Shown here: piece after piece, positions 1 to 10,533 of the stretch
Layout of the letters: every line of letters begins with the position of its first letter
Numbering within the stretch: position 1 is the stretch's first letter
DNA from: Absidia repens
Taxonomy: Eukaryota > Mucoromycota > Mucoromycetes > Mucorales > Cunninghamellaceae
NCBI GenBank assembly: GCA_002105175.1
Contig: MCGE01000001.1
Span: 1,922,001 to 1,986,000 of the forward strand
DNA: 64,000 nucleotides
Direction of reading: 5' to 3'
Made by a program: the position numbers and the translations under genes
The notes under the pieces: generated by a model
What the model was told of the DNA's origin: nothing
The model's database searches: none
What the model saw: only the letters and a program-made list of their open reading frames with translations

Positions 1-255
1 TATTCCAAACTAAAATCAACAGCCCATTCCTATCCATTGCAGTCATTGCAGTCATTGCAGTTCATTATAGCTGATATATAATACAAACACACAAACGCAC
101 ATATATATGGTAGTAACATTATTCTAATAAAAGTTTCAGTGGGGTAATAAAGCGTTTATTCAATATATGAACAACAGTATTCATAAATAAATAAATAATA
201 AAAAGCAAGTGTTCTAAGACGAGGAGGGAAGGGTAATAACTATCTAAATTCTAAA

Positions 256-1451
256 CTAAACATCGACCACCTTGGCGAAGCCAGTCTTGGGGTCCTTTTC
301 AATGACGGCTTTCTTGTCCACCAATTTTTCCACGACGTCCTGTACTTCCTTGAAAGTGTCAAAGGGAACGAATGGAATCTTTTCACGGATACAGTAAAAT
401 TCCAAATCACGGTCCTTGCGGGCAAATAATACGTCAGCGTGTCGAGCAGCCGAGATATCGGAGACACCGTCACCACAGAAGACAAAGATAGTGTCAGGGC
501 TCGCAGCTTCACGAGCGGCACCGAGAGCTATATATAGAGAGAAAGGAAAAAGTTTCATTGAGTATACCTATTTCCACCTTGTTCAGCAGTTTTACTATGA
601 CGGATTGACTTACTTCTAGATTTGTCGTTGCCGTATTCAGAGTTATCCCTCCAGATAATCTTCCAGTTTCGGTCATGTACTTCGCCATTGTTGGACACAA
701 TGTCAATATCTTTAGCCTTGTCACCGAGGAAGTTGTACATGATTTTATCCAAAAGAGGTTTGAGCCCACTGTGAGGGATGAAGAGAGGTGTGCGTATGTA
801 TATATGAGTATCGGATACTGTTCGAATGGTATTCTCTTGTCAAATAGACTTTACCTGCTGATAATAGTAACCGGGAAGTTGCGTTCACGACAATAATCAT
901 TGAAATCAGGGAATCCGGGATCAATCTTACAGTCTACGAATGTATATATATATATAGATATATAGATAAAAAAATAAAGAGGAGTGTCACTTGATTAGAC
1001 GTAATACACTATATATAATACATTCCCTATATTTCTGTGGTCCCCGCTATGATAAATAATACTTACGGTCCAGGTATTCGGCCCAAGCTTCATCCCAACT
1101 AATGTGAACAGCGTTCCACATTTCTTGTAAGCCGTCCCTAAAGTATCAGTAAATAGAAAATAAAAGGAAGGTTGGCATGTGGGCGAAGAAGCAATGTCAC
1201 AGATTTTCTACTTACTTGTATGTTATTTCCCCATTCAAGATCTTGTGTTCGATAACACGGCGAGCTTCAGGGCCCATGGAGCGATGGTCGTCAATGAGAA
1301 GAAGTCCGGTGTCTATAAAAAGATAAGGATAAGTTTGTATTTAAAAATGGCATTCTATTCCTTGTGCGCCTAATCAATTATAGTTACCATCCAGGGAAAG
1401 GGTACCATCAAAGTCAGTGAAGACTTGAACTTTAACATCGGAGACGGTCAT
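256..1451 (-). CDS. HAD-superfamily phosphatase (PSPase-like, yeast YNL010W/Pyp1-like)
   Basis: Six exons fit in phase: 1388-1451, 1216-1312, 1067-1137, 855-933, 614-768 and 256-527, giving 245 aa. Seen: HAD motif I DFDGTL at about residues 13-18, an early LLIDDHRSMGPEARR segment, and the late acidic motif FCGDGVSDISAARHADVLFARK, which holds the Mg-binding aspartates. Known: this layout is typical of the subfamily IB phosphatases that include fungal YNL010W-like and MtnX-like enzymes; they hydrolyse small phosphoesters in the cytosol through a phospho-aspartate. The length matches the fungal relatives (about 240 aa). The exact substrate cannot be read from sequence. The start is the ATG five codons before the hydrophobic strand leading into motif I. 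The gene has a run of very short introns. A PHOSPHO-type phosphatase is less likely because motif I reads DFDGT rather than DFDFT. Confidence 0.85.
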
Positions 1452-1924
1452 GGTGTTTAACAAGATAAAATATAATTTGGATTGGTTGAAGAAAAGAAGA
1501 AAATTGTGTGAAGAAAGAGAGGGAGGAGAAGATAATAATTATATATGAAAGAAATGATTTATACCCGTGAATCGGATGTTTAAAATCCTGACTTTCCCCA
1601 ATATGGCAAGAAATAGAGCCCCACACAAATGCACCACAAGTAGTATTGAGCAGCATTATCAAGATCATCATCATCATCATCGTCGGATTTAGTGTTCAGT
1701 GTAAACTTTATTTGATACATTGCCTATCGATGAGGTTGACATAATTACATCATAAAAAAAAAGGTCCATGATATGATATGAGAGATAATGAAAAATAAGT
1801 AAAGCCATTTCTAAAGCCAAGTGTGAAATATAAAATCAAAAATATCTAGCCATTCTATCGTCATCATCACTATCACCATTGTATAACAATCAAAATAGTA
1901 ATAAATTTGGTAAACCAGGTATTT
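1452..1924. other. Intergenic region upstream of the HAD phosphatase
   Basis: This AT-rich spacer holds the presumed promoter of the HAD phosphatase, read leftward, and the 3' flank of the small minus-strand gene to its right. It contains short CAT repeats near 1670-1680. I see no convincing gene. Confidence 0.5.
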
Positions 1925-2116
1925 TTATTCTAAAGCAATATCACTCTCGCTCTCACCACTGTCACCACCCTTGTTTTCAATGAGTGTGTGTGTTGCCCAT
2001 GTTGCGCCAAGTTTTGCGCCATGTTTTATTAATGCTACTTCTTCCAATGATGTTTTTGTAGTGAGTCGTCGCAAAATCTGGTACAGTAGAATGAGTTCAT
2101 ATAAAGAGCAATACAT
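1925..2116 (-). CDS. Possible small protein or terminal exon, unknown function
   Basis: A 63-codon frame opens with ATG and ends in an acidic tail (GGDSGESESDIALE). The central part, LEEVALIKHGAKLG, looks like a structured helix. An AATAAA motif overlaps the stop region, as expected for a transcript end. A TATA-like stretch lies only about 15-25 bases before the ATG, so the ATG may not be the true start. An alternative is that the CAG at about 2080 is a splice acceptor and this is the last exon of a gene whose earlier exons I could not find. I do not recognise the family. Confidence 0.3.
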   Translation of the reverse strand: MYCSLYELILLYQILRRLTTKTSLEEVALIKHGAKLGATWATHTLIENKGGDSGESESDIALE

Positions 2117-2601
2117 TTATGGTATCAAATTTATATATATATAAGTTGAGCACTGTGATATTTGCCAAATGTCATAGTAGATCAACGTATTGGCAAAATC
2201 TACTCTTTCTCTGCACAATACATTATAACCGCAATAACCCCTTTTTTTCAAATAGTCAGTCCTTCAATCGCCGCCCAAAAATAAAATTGGACCTGATGGA
2301 CGCGAAATCCATACACTCACACACATGCGTTGCGTTCCCGACTGAAGCTTCTTTGCTATACTCAATGTTGCCCCCAACAATCATTGTCATCCTAAAAAAT
2401 TCATTTTTTTTTTCTCATAAATAAGAGTCATTTTTCTGAATCCACATACACACACAAGTTCATATAAGGTAAAAATAAAATTGATTTTATTGTGGGAGAT
2501 AACATAAATATATAAGTAAAATAACAAAATAAGGTGGTGATGAGAGAAGGTAAATGATATAAAATGCTAATTGTACAAGGGAGTTTAAAATAACGGAAGA
2601 G

Positions 2602-3842
2602 TCAATTGTCGTCATGTGGGGGATGCCAAATGGCGCTAAAAGGGAGTTTGTTGTAAGGAAGTAAAATGAATGATAAAGTGGACGGAAGGCTATTCTGAGT
2701 AAAAAGGCGAGAGGCAGATACAGAAACAAGACCTTTCACCTTGGCATAGGTACGCAAAAAATCAGCGACTTCAGCACGACGAGCGAGGATGTATTCAGTG
2801 ACAGCGCGAGGAAGAGGCACAGAATAGGCCAAACGTTCATGGATAGGCTGTAATGCTTGACAGATATCTTGGGCTGTAGGACGATGCTGAGGTAAAGGTT
2901 CCAAACAAGCGACATACAGGTTCGTATACCAAGAGGGTACGCCAGGGACGGGATCAATGCGATAAATGTGTGTTTCAGGGTGGTGTCGATCCTGTAATCC
3001 TTCTAAAAGGACGTCCGGCGAAGGAAAAATGACTTTGCTGACCAGTTGCCAAATGATGATGCCCAAACTATAGATGTCCGATTTTTGAGTATACTGACCA
3101 CGTCGTACTTCGGGTGCCACATAAGGTAATCGACCATAAATCGCTTTTGTCAATGCCATCACCGAACTTGATTCCTGAGCCACTGTTGAATATCGGTAAT
3201 CCACTAAAAAATAATCACTATCCGTACATACAATATTCCGTGGGTGAACATTGTGGTGACACATGCCGACATTGTGTAAATCGACGAGATTAGCTGCTAG
3301 TCGTAAAATGGTGCCTGTGATAGTCTTGAGATCCAAATCATCGAGTGGAAGCTGAGACATTCGATCTTCAATGTTGCCATCATTGCTGAGTTTCATGACC
3401 ATCATCAAATCACCAGTGCTTTCACATACTGTCAAGCCATGAAATAAGAGTGGTGCAAAGACCTTGGATTCAACTGATATCTAATAAAAAGAAATGAGTG
3501 AGTTCGCCATTCCATCAAGCGTATGGGAAAATTGAGGTACTCGAAGAAGAAGAAAGAGCAGCAGCAGTTACAACTTACCTCATTCAGGAGCTTGTCATCA
3601 ACAATTTTAAGCGCCATACGTGCTGAATTTAATATTTCATAGGTGGGATCAATTTGGCAGCTATAAACAGCACTAAAGCCACCAGCGCCAATAAACACCA
3701 TATCCGAGAACCAAGGCCAAGGGAACCATTGCATATACTGATCGAGTCCTTCTTGAAATATATGACGGATGGCCGTTCGCGCCCGCGGATGACTTGCCAT
3801 GATCACCTTTTCTTTCCCGTGTTCTTCCGCCAACGTCTTCAT
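2602..3842 (-). CDS. Protein-kinase-fold protein, probable pseudokinase
   Basis: Two exons, 3579-3842 and 2602-3480, give about 380 aa. Seen: a glycine-rich loop (GAGGFSAVYSC, residues about 52-62), the beta-3 lysine (ALKIVDDK), a catalytic-loop equivalent HHNVHPRN at about residue 163, VDYR in the DFG position, and YVAPEV with KSDIYSLGIIIWQL, matching the APE and DxWSxG motifs. Known: active kinases carry HRDLKPxN and DFG. Here the catalytic Asp is Asn, the loop Lys is His and the Gly is Arg, while the ATP lysine and Mg-binding Asp remain. I infer a nucleotide-binding pseudokinase or a weakly active enzyme. About 90 residues after the fold end in a hydrophobic, proline-containing tail. The start is the ATG at 3842; an in-frame TTG further upstream is unlikely to be used. 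Confidence 0.85.
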
Positions 3843-3966
3843 CGAGAGTTGTTGTTGCCACAAGAGAGACCAATGCTACTTTTTTCGAAGACACAGAGAA
3901 AAAAAAAAAAAAAAAAAAAGTCGTTTTTAAGTTGACCCCTTTTCAAGCCATGGTTTCCTTTTATTT

Positions 3967-4215
3967 TTATGTTACCCAAGTATGGTCAAAATAGACTTGA
4001 TTGTTGGTATAATGTTGGACGATGTTTTGGTAAAGCTGGGACACCGTATTCGAGAGTTTAGATGCCCCGACTGATGGTTGTTCAGGGTAAAAGACTTCAA
4101 GCCCAAAGGGGTGTGGGTAAGTAGATATGTAATCGTGTATAGCACTTTTGGTCATAAAGACTAGTTCATCTGACAACGTTTTCTTGTAAATGGAGTCTAG
4201 TTCATTTTCATCCAT
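3967..4215 (-). CDS. Small conserved-looking protein, unknown function
   Basis: A single-exon frame of 82 codons begins MDENELDSIYKKTL. It is acidic at the N-terminus and predicted helical, with a Tyr/Pro-rich middle (YPHPFGLEVFYPEQP) and a C-terminal helix (TVSQLYQNIVQHY). The frame stays open for about 30 codons upstream of this ATG, but that part is a Phe-rich translation of a polypyrimidine leader, so the internal ATG is the better start. It lies just upstream of the pseudokinase and in the same direction. I cannot assign a family; the size and composition suit a small subunit of a larger complex. Confidence 0.55.
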   Translation of the reverse strand: MDENELDSIYKKTLSDELVFMTKSAIHDYISTYPHPFGLEVFYPEQPSVGASKLSNTVSQLYQNIVQHYTNNQVYFDHTWVT

Positions 4216-4615
4216 CGTGTGAAGACAAAGTAGTACAATAAAAAAAAAAAGGGAAGGAGAGAGAAAAGAAAAAAAAAACTGGGGAAGTTGATTCAGTGGG
4301 ACAGCCAAATTTTGTTCACTCTCCGCACTTTTTTTGGAATACCAGATTGCCTGATAACGAACCGGGACCCAGTTTTCAATTGGTAGCCCTTATCTTCCCA
4401 AGCTGATATATAAAGTAATTACATGCCAAAAGCTTAAAAAGAAAAAGTGAGATATTTTTTGATATAAATGTTTTTTTATTATAATCAATACAACAAAAAA
4501 AAAAAAAAAAAGGCACTATAGGGCGGATATTAAATATAAATGAGATCAAGAGGGGGGCAAAATAACGCAGGGTAAGATATAAGGAGTAAAGAATAAGGGG
4601 TAAAATATACTATGA

Positions 4616-5122
4616 CTAATACAACGAGGAAGTATCCATACCAAGTTCAAAGGCTCGTTGTTTCATGTAGGTATACATCTTGTATTGCAAGTCCATCAAT
4701 GGCGTATCCGCCGTGGATCGATTGGTTGTCGTAGCTTCATCGAGGTATGTTTGTACACCGAGGATCAATCGAAGTAAGGCCGAATCGTCATGATTTTCTT
4801 CTTGTTGATATTCATTTGCATCGTCGTCATCTTGTTGATTGTAATAACCACTTTGTTGCTCATCATCCCACATGATAGTATCAGCATTATCATCATATTC
4901 GTAATTATCCACGAAACCATTTTCATCATCATATACTTGTTGTTGCTGGTAGTCGTAATAACATGCATCATACATAGCTTGGTCATAAGCAGCAAAATCA
5001 TTGGCTTCTTGTATTTGCATTATGCTAAATTCATCACAATTATCATTGGCATTACCAGAATAATAAGGATAAGAAGATGAGGATTCATCCATTGTGCCGT
5101 AGTCGTATTCATTCATCATCAT
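4616..5122 (-). CDS. Acidic Asp/Tyr/Gln-rich protein, unknown function
   Basis: A single exon encodes about 168 aa, starting at a run of three ATG codons. The first two thirds are disordered and dominated by D, E, N, Q and Y. The last 50 residues look folded and helical: LLRLILGVQTYLDEA, then DLQYKMYTYMKQRAFELGM. Such a layout (acidic disordered arm plus a short helical module) is common in nuclear or cytoskeletal adaptor proteins, but no specific family is recognised. Two other frames are also open here, which is a side effect of the repetitive codons. Confidence 0.55.
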   Translation of the reverse strand: MMMNEYDYGTMDESSSSYPYYSGNANDNCDEFSIMQIQEANDFAAYDQAMYDACYYDYQQQQVYDDENGFVDNYEYDDNADTIMWDDEQQSGYYNQQDDDDANEYQQEENHDDSALLRLILGVQTYLDEATTTNRSTADTPLMDLQYKMYTYMKQRAFELGMDTSSLY

Positions 5123-5758
5123 TATTTTTTCCCACTTCAACTTTTATTTGTATGATACTCTCCGCTATTGAAGAATGATAGGTCGACTAAAGGGGAGAGA
5201 GGTACAAGTAAAAGAAAGAGGAATAAATAAAGAGAAGAAGAGTAAAAGTAAGGAAGAATGGGTGAGAGAAAAGAGAAAGAGAAAGAGAAAAGTAGGTCAA
5301 AGTGAGTATACGGTCCCCCCCTTTTAAATAAGAAAAAGGTGGATAATTTGTGTTACTAAACTGTTGTCCATGCGCATATTACCCAATAAGTATTGTTTTG
5401 ATTCCTAGTATGGTGATGATCATGCGACATATTCACAGTAAAACGTTCAAATTAGAATGATACAACAAAGGATTTATTTCAAATATACTTTTATTTGTAA
5501 AATGAATAATGATAAAAGAGGTATGTACAGAGAGGGAATGACAAAAACGAGAAGAAGCAGGTATCAAATGAGACAGGTAAGGGATGATAAGGGGAGAAAG
5601 GGAAAAGGGAAGTATAATAAAAAAGTAGAATGGAATGCACAATGTGTAAAGTGTGGTTTGGGCTAAATCTAACTAACTACAAACTAAAAAGTTTTATAAC
5701 CTAACTAATACTGAGCCTTCCCAATGGGTTGAATAGGAAGACTTCCGAATTGCGTAGC
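5123..5758. other. Intergenic region
   Basis: A purine-rich promoter-side tract (GAGAAA repeats, about 5200-5300) lies upstream of the acidic protein gene. The minus-strand AATAAA region near 5470-5500 marks the 3' end of the next gene. Nothing else is visible. Confidence 0.5.
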
Positions 5759-6345
5759 TTATTGGTTCTTCTTGACCGAGTCACACAGGCACGGACGGTT
5801 GATGCACAGTACACAGCTAGAAATGATGATGGTATTGAGCATTAGTATTACTAACCTTATTTCATTTTTTATTTTTTATCTTTTTAGTATTTACCTATAA
5901 GCAGTAATAAGGAATTCAAGAAATCTAGACCAGATTACACTAACTTCCAGCTTCAATCCATATACCAATAGATCAAGACTAGCTACAAATAATCCAATGC
6001 CCGTTAAAAATATTCACCATTCCAGAACAATAAGAAATCCAGAAGGGACAATTAGTGATGTCTTTATATATTATTGATTCCGCTCCATACCGTTATACTT
6101 ACAATAACACAAAGTACAATATTCACACGAACCCTATCATATGGCATATAAAGAGGCAATCAGCGCCAGTTTTCTTGTAATCAATTTTAGGGTTTTTTTG
6201 TTTGATAGAACAACCAAACTTAAGTACCGATAATGAATGTAGGTGATTAGGGGACATTTGTGAAAACAACAACAAAAAAGAAAGAGAAAGAAAAAAAAAA
6301 AAAGGTTCGTCAAAAAAGGAAGACAAGCGGTATTTGAATATGGAG
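5759..6345 (-). CDS. C-terminal exons of a Cys-rich membrane protein; 5' end unresolved
   Basis: Three exons join in phase with canonical signals: about 6103-6142, 5895-5982 and 5759-5816. Joined, they read GSCEYCTLCY, then a hydrophobic stretch (SLDLLVYGLKLEVSVIW, SRFLEFLITAY), then a Cys-rich tail (SCVLCINRPCLCDSVKKNQ, stop). Seven cysteines flank one probable membrane segment. A minus-strand AATAAA about 280 bases downstream supports a transcript end. Further upstream exons probably include a frame starting MCGSIFKYRL near 6340, but its splicing is unclear because the acceptor at about 6143 is weak. No family is recognised; a small palmitoylated or metal-binding membrane protein is possible. 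Confidence 0.4.
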
Positions 6346-6389
6346 CCACACATGATGTACCATTGAGGAATATCTTTGTGTAACAAATC

Positions 6390-6825
6390 TGGTCAATCTT
6401 TTTTAGCTTTCCAAAAATAAATCATGTTTCAATCCCATGCCCACTATTTTTGAAGTGTTATTTATATTCCAATTGCATTACAATGAGAAAGATGTTTGAA
6501 ACCGCCATGTTGAAAAGGAAAATCCTATAGCACTCGACTGTGTGGTTTTTAGAAATTAAAAAGCGACCCTAAAATCATGTTCCTCCTATTTGGAAGGGGA
6601 GGACAAAAAAAAAAAAAAAAGAAACGTGATGCATAAAAATCAGAGACAATAAAAAAAGAGATTCCCTCCAACCTTCTTTCCGTTCTTTCTTTACTTTTTT
6701 TTTTTTTTTTTTGGAAAATATATATTCTGACTACAAAGTAAAAGCAGTGTTACTTACCAATATAAATGAATACACTGTTGATACATTTTTTATTTCTTTT
6801 CTTTAAAGTCTACTAGGAATACAAA
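6390..6825. other. Intergenic, divergent promoter region
   Basis: This holds A-runs and a T-run (about 6606-6620 and 6697-6712) and a pyrimidine-rich leader just before the plus-strand gene. The TAG at 6814-6816 directly upstream of the next ATG could be the acceptor of a 5'UTR intron. Confidence 0.4.
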
Positions 6826-7565
6826 ATGGATGATCCAACCACTACTACCGATCAAGTGGCAACAACAACAACTGATGATTCCTCGTCGGAGACCACAACT
6901 GAAGAATCAACGCCAACAATAACGACTACAACCCCAGGTATGAATGAACATGGAACAAAAATATAAATAACATAAACTCTAAGGGTTTCTGTTACATAGG
7001 TGACACAACGGACAGCCAAACATCTTCTCCCACAACAGAAACCACTACCTCTGAACCGACAACTACTTCTCCATCAACCACAGATACATTTTCTTCATCT
7101 ACTGACTCATCCACTTCATCGACTGACTTATCATCATCTTCGTCTATCACCACTGACATCACTCCAACACCTACTTCCCCTGAATCAACAACAACTGAAA
7201 TTACAGTCGCATCTTTACCTTCATCAACAGCGTCTACAGCCTCTTCTTCACCAGTATCAATCTCGAATGGCGATACTGTTAGTGGTGGCACGATTGCAGG
7301 CGCTGTCGTTGGATCCATAGTGGGTGTGGCTTTACTTGGCGGAGCATTGTTATTTTGGCTTCGACGACGCAAACGACAGGCTCAGGCGGATTTGGAAGAG
7401 TTCCACCCCTATAACGAATCTGATGATCCCAATTTTTCTAACGCTTATATCATAGACAACAATAGTAATAGTAATGTGGATCCTTCTACTGTGCAGTCCT
7501 ATGGCTTTACAAGAGCCCCTCCTCCGCCTCCTACCCATCACTATGATGAAAAAACGGCTGTATGA
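6826..7565 (+). CDS. Ser/Thr-rich single-pass membrane protein (mucin-like)
   Basis: Two exons, 6826-6937 and 7000-7565, give 225 aa. Residues 1 to about 150 are almost only T, S, P, E and D, as in heavily O-mannosylated fungal surface proteins. One membrane helix follows (GAVVGSIVGVALLGGALLFW), then a strict stop-transfer (LRRRKRQ) and a cytosolic tail of about 65 residues that ends in a polyproline patch and HHYDEKTAV. The layout resembles Mid2/SKG6-type sensors of the cell wall. Odd: there is no N-terminal signal peptide. The frame is open to a TAG acceptor-like site ten bases upstream of the ATG, so a signal-peptide exon may exist further upstream, but I found none. Otherwise the helix must serve as a reverse signal anchor. 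Confidence 0.75.
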
Positions 7566-7920
7566 CATCCAACCCCATCATTCCATTCTACCACTTATAT
7601 AGTATCATCTATCCAGCCAATATTACACACACTAGTCACTATTTTATTATCTATTTATACATATAGTTCTACTTACATAAACATTATATTGAATAAAAAC
7701 CACATAACGCCGTCCGCACAAAGTCTTTTCTTTTTATATCACTAATGTTTTTGTTTACTGAAATGTATATATTAAGTAATGGCTACTAAGTAATTAATAC
7801 AGTGAGGACACACAATAATAGTATCAATGGGGAAACGAAATTACATTGTTGTTATTGGTAATATCGTTATTCTAATGTGTGTCACCATTTCTAGGGAAGT
7901 GGTCAATACTGTAGTTCGAC
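7566..7920. other. 3' flank of the mucin-like gene
   Basis: An AATAAA lies near 7692-7697, about 130 bases after the stop. No gene is visible. Confidence 0.5.
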
Positions 7921-7936
7921 CAAAAAAAAAAAATCA

Positions 7937-8262
7937 TTTTCAAAACCCGCACACGTGAGGTTGGTTTTCGTTCTCAATTTTTATTTTTTTCGTCTTCTCC
8001 TTCTTTTCCTCTCCTTCATTTTTTTCTTTATCATTCGACTTCTTTGAAAATAATGATAATCTTAGATTAGTGTCAGGATTAGTTTAGAAGGGTTTTCAGA
8101 CAAGGGATTACAAGATGCATGGGGAAACCCTTTCATTTTGGATATCGGATCTGGGAGCCCCATTAGTTGGCTTTTGGAAGCCTTCATCAGCTTAGTTTAG
8201 TTTTGGTTTGTCCATAGTTTTGTATCTACATTTGAATAAAATTTATCTCTTTTTACCTCCCT
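7937..8262 (+). repeat. Dispersed repeat, copy A
   Basis: The head motif CAAAACCCGC plus CACGTG (7941-7957) is followed by a pyrimidine tract and ATTCGACTTC. The body (about 8070-8240) contains GGATTACAAGATGCATGGGG, TTCATTTTGGAT and TTAGTTGGCTTTT. It ends in TTTGAATAAAAT at about 8231. The same blocks recur in the same order at six other places in the window. A module with further AATAAA-like sites trails to about 8590. It is non-coding in all frames. Confidence 0.85.
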
Positions 8263-9624
8263 TGATGAGCAATGTTCCAGTAGTCTCTGTCATGGCACAT
8301 ACAATAGATCTCGTTTTCACTACCATCATCCCCATTTGATGAGTATTGGTCGATATTGGGCTTCAGTTATAGATGTCCGTCTGGTCTTTTTCATATCTTA
8401 GTCTTATACAATATATTAGCTCCCATTCTACATTTGCAATTTTAGATTAATATTGATCATTCTGCATATCTTACTTTATTTCCCTCTCATGCTTCGTTTA
8501 ACAGATTCTTCCTTTAAATTCCATATTACTAGGAACCTCTTGTCTTTAGTTTTAGTATCTACCAATGTCCCTTCAATAAAGTATGCCTTTTTATAACCAT
8601 CCTCTGACCATCGTATAATCAATAATGTCTCTGTCAAAACTATTTTTTTCTCGTACACATACACACATCTTTACACATACACATATAAAGAGTACACATT
8701 AAAAACAAGAGACACAGAGACATAGTATATCTTCAGAAGAAAAAAAAAAGCTAATGAGACATAAGTAATGAATGGATAATGATGTCAAATAAAAGCAAGT
8801 GGTTTCTTTTTTATTGTATTAAACAACTAATTGAATAAATGTTCTAAGTCTAAAGTATGTAGTACTGTATGATGACATATGGCATAACGTTGAAGTAGTT
8901 ACTAGACTTGATTCAAGGTAGTATTTTGATTGAGGAGTCTAAACAGATCAGAGAGGTAAAACTTGAAAAAAAGAAGAATATTACAATTGAAGATAAAATA
9001 TGCTGTATATAATTTTCTTTTATAAAAGAACTGACCTTTTGGCTCATAAGATTCGTTATTTCTCGAGGTACTGAGTCTGCATACTGTAGGTGTACCCTTG
9101 GTTCAAGTCATAGAATGATTGAAATTCCGACCTTTTTTTTTTTTGGCTTCCCACGCATCCTTTCAAGGTCTACCAAATTAGCTTATTCCCTCCACTGTAG
9201 AATAGTTGGCATTCGCCGTATAGCATCTAATACTACTAGTGTGCTATATAAATTGTTTATTCAACAATAAAGAAAAATATACATATTTTATTTGAAGCAA
9301 AATTATCACTTCTGAATTGAAGGACTACGAGTGATCTATGACGCAAAACAAGGGGAGATGAGTGCGGGTTTTAGAGAATGTAGGGATCTGAAGAATGGTG
9401 GACAGCAATATAGAAGGTCAATGCCAAAAAAAAAGAGTAAAGAAAAAAAAACAATATCAATTATGTAAGGCAAGGAAAGATAGAAAAAGACGGTGGTAAA
9501 ACGGAATATAGTGTATAAAGCTTGGAGTGGATCTAAAGGAGTGATGGTAGTAAAAGAGAGATCAATTGCACAAGACATGAGAAATACTATGGTGACACTT
9601 TTTCATTGAAGCAATTAAAAAAAG
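8263..9624. other. Gene-poor interior between inverted repeat copies
   Basis: No credible gene. Several short modules end in AATAAA-like motifs on either strand (for example near 8573 and, inverted, near 9283). They resemble the tails seen beside other repeat copies. Confidence 0.5.
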
Positions 9625-9922
9625 ATATATTTTATTTAGATGGGGGGATACAAACAATGGGCAAACTAATACTAAACCAAGATAATGACGACTCTATCTA
9701 ATAAGCCAGCTAACGGTAGTTCTAAATCCTGAATCTAAAATGAAATGGTTTCCCCATGCATGTTACAATCCCTTGTCTGAAAACCCTTCTAAACTAGTCC
9801 TGACCCTAATCTAAGTGCAACATCACTATAATGGTGAAAAAAAAGAGGAGAAAAAAGAGCGCCCAAAAATAAAAAAAAAATTGCGACAAAATAAAAATCC
9901 ACGTGGGCGGGTTTTGAAAAGA
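9625..9922 (-). repeat. Dispersed repeat, copy B (inverted relative to copy A)
   Basis: Minus-strand copy. The reverse of the AATAAA end is near 9630-9636, the body contains TTTCCCCATGCATG and CTTCTAAACTAGTCCTGA, and the head reads CCACGTGGGCGGGTTTTGAAA (9899-9918, read on the plus strand). With copy A it forms an inverted pair enclosing about 2 kb. Confidence 0.85.
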
Positions 9923-10024
9923 TGGCCTCTGGTTTTTTTTTTTTTTTTATTTGCATCTGTAATTTTTTAATTCTAGTTCTAGGGACACTATCGCTCACTT
10001 CCAAGAATGTAAAGCAGGTAAACA

Positions 10025-10216
10025 ATGGTATTACAAGTAGATTGGGGTTTATATGATGTATATCGACGCAAGCTTCAAAAAAGAACATCCAAGCAGGAAA
10101 ATAAAGCGGATCATGATATGCCGACCTGTCAAACTGTTCGTATTTTGAATAAACAAGAACCTAGCGATCCTCGGACGACCATACAGCGAAAAAAAAAGCT
10201 ACAAGAAGCTCGATAA
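10025..10216 (+). CDS. Doubtful small ORF
   Basis: A 63-codon ATG-initiated frame with a protein-like, basic composition (YRRKLQKRTSKQENK, IQRKKKLQEAR). It ends only 11 bases before the 3' end of a tRNA gene on the opposite strand, so an independent transcript would have to run through that tRNA. No homology is recognised and no 3' signal is visible. It may be a coincidence or a gene remnant. Confidence 0.2.
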   Translation: MVLQVDWGLYDVYRRKLQKRTSKQENKADHDMPTCQTVRILNKQEPSDPRTTIQRKKKLQEAR

Positions 10217-10226
10217 CAAAAGAATA

Positions 10227-10297
10227 TGCCGGGACTGAGAATCGAACTCAGGTCAGTGCGGCCACAACGCAATGTACTGCCACTATACTATCCCGGC
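10227..10297 (-). tRNA. tRNA-His (GTG)
   Basis: Read on the minus strand, 71 bases fold into a complete cloverleaf. The acceptor arms are GCCGGGA and TCCCGGC, followed by A. The D arm is TAGTATAGTGGCAGTACA, the anticodon arm is TGCG-TTGTGGC-CGCA with anticodon GTG, and the T arm holds GAGTTCGATTCTC. Eukaryotic tRNA-His genes have this GTTGTGGCC loop and the GCCGGGATAGTATAGTGG start. There is no intron. CCA is not encoded, as expected in a nuclear gene. Confidence 0.95.
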
Positions 10298-10493
10298 TTA
10301 TATTTAATCCGATTTTGGATATATAATATATGGAAAAGACCAAAATGGCCGCGATCTGATTGGTTGGATAAGAGCCGGCTCAAAAATGAGAACATGATTG
10401 GCCAATGGCAGCCGAATCCATGCTTTGGATGTCTTTTCTTCGATCGTTTCACAGAAACTCTTGACTACACCAATTGATCCAGACCGCATTTTC

Positions 10494-10531
<38 letters not shown>

Positions 10532-10533
10532 AA
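10494..10533. repeat. T18/A22 palindromic homopolymer tract
   Basis: About 18 T are followed directly by about 22 A, making a perfect hairpin-forming palindrome 200 bases upstream of the tRNA-His gene. Confidence 0.9.

Noticed and set aside
1432..1680. Minus-strand frame starting with five Met codons
   Set aside because: It overlaps the 5' end of the HAD gene and is a translation of CAT repeats.
7000..7372. Long frames on both strands across the mucin-like exon
   Set aside because: Shadows caused by repeated ACT/TCA codons; the plus-strand frame with the membrane helix is the coding one.
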